NCBI RefSeq assembly: GCF_018310345.1
Contig: NZ_JAGXBY010000002.1
Coordinates: 744,001-808,000, forward strand
Length of the DNA: 64,000 nt
Reading direction: 5' to 3'
DNA from: Ornithinibacillus massiliensis
GTDB taxonomy: Bacteria; Bacillota; Bacilli; Bacillales; Amphibacillaceae
Positions 63,869 through 64,000 of this stretch are shown here, piece by piece. The translations under genes and the position numbers were made by a program. Position 1 is the stretch's first letter. The number at the start of each line of letters is the position of its first letter. The notes under the pieces were generated by a model. The model did not search any database. It saw only the letters and a program-made list of their open reading frames with translations, and was not told the DNA's origin.

Positions 63869-64000
63869 ATGCCAGATAAAAAGACAAAGAACTTACCACC
63901 TCAGGCACAAACGTATCAGGCATTTCAGGATAAACGAGAAGTTAAACGTCCAGTTTTAAAAAATTGCGTCAAAGCTTTTCTAGTAGGTGGATTGATATGT
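63869..64000 (+). CDS. spoVAC: SpoVAC, first 44 codons
   Basis: Begins MPDKKTKNLPPQAQTYQAF and reaches KNCVKAFLVGGLIC at the window edge, the first membrane segment typical of SpoVAC, a channel protein for dipicolinic acid in the spore inner membrane. It follows the lipoprotein gene by 33 bases. Preceded by GAAGGGA. The rest (and probably spoVAD and spoVAE) lies outside. Confidence 0.88.
   Translation, partial: MPDKKTKNLPPQAQTYQAFQDKREVKRPVLKNCVKAFLVGGLIC

Overview
The window is chromosomal DNA, AT-rich, from a spore-forming member of the Bacillaceae. Gene order follows, in inverted orientation, the Bacillus subtilis stretch from the yku/ykr genes through pdh, ykt, yla, pycA and cta to ylb-coaD. 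Small spore-former markers (YlbD, YlaJ/YhcN lipoproteins, a Spo0E-like phosphatase, SpoVAC), a caa3-type cytochrome oxidase and a BCCT osmolyte carrier point to an aerobic endospore former, perhaps of the Virgibacillus/Oceanobacillus type. The genus is an inference. I saw no rRNA, tRNA, intact insertion sequence, prophage or CRISPR array.

Layout. 1-3768: coaD (first 12 codons only), rsmD, ylbGFED and ylbC, all leftward. 4030-5594: a YugN-like gene and an AI-2E family permease. 5667-12970: the respiratory block, with ctaG plus a CtaM-like gene, ctaCDEF, and divergent ctaA; ctaB is missing from its usual place and two tiny coupled ORFs sit there. 13108-18205: pycA, ftsW, ylaN. 18439-23603: small yla/ykt genes and suhB. 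24577-27521: a nitronate monooxygenase-like gene, an SR1-type small RNA with its SR1P peptide, a lipoprotein deacetylase and a BCCT transporter. 27663-32443: pdhABCD. 32819-37523: ykyA, def, a 28-codon ORF, rpoY, rnjA, ktrC. 37621-41223: a two-gene ABC exporter. 41389-48086: ykuS, ykuR, dapH, darB, fadH, ykuE, a Sco protein, ykyB. 48433-54606: an EamA carrier, patA, a Spo0E-like gene, signal peptidase, and a zinc-ribbon protein/HtrA-like protease pair. 54781-58113: ktrD with a GGDEF-EAL gene downstream. 58305-62246: a CdaR-type regulator and glcDF. 62283-64000: ywpF and the start of a spoVA-type spore operon cut by the window edge.

How the genes fit together. CtaA (heme A), CtaG, the CtaM-like protein and the Sco protein all serve assembly of the CtaCDEF oxidase. 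Pyruvate dehydrogenase and pyruvate carboxylase are the two main fates of pyruvate. DapH, PatA and YkuR form the N-acetylated branch of diaminopimelate/lysine synthesis. KtrC and KtrD form a potassium uptake system, and DarB, KtrC and PycA belong to families linked to cyclic di-AMP. RpoY and RNase J1 form an RNA synthesis/decay pair.

The items most worth a second look are mostly non-coding or very small: the SR1/SR1P locus at 24630-24851, a degenerate ~21-bp GC-rich tandem repeat at 48233-48402, the coupled micro-ORFs at 11242-11489, an orphan coding fragment followed by a structured GC-rich block at 44247-44549, and a possible short transcription unit at 62751-63038. Much of the rest is conserved housekeeping sequence, and no clearly new multi-gene system is visible.
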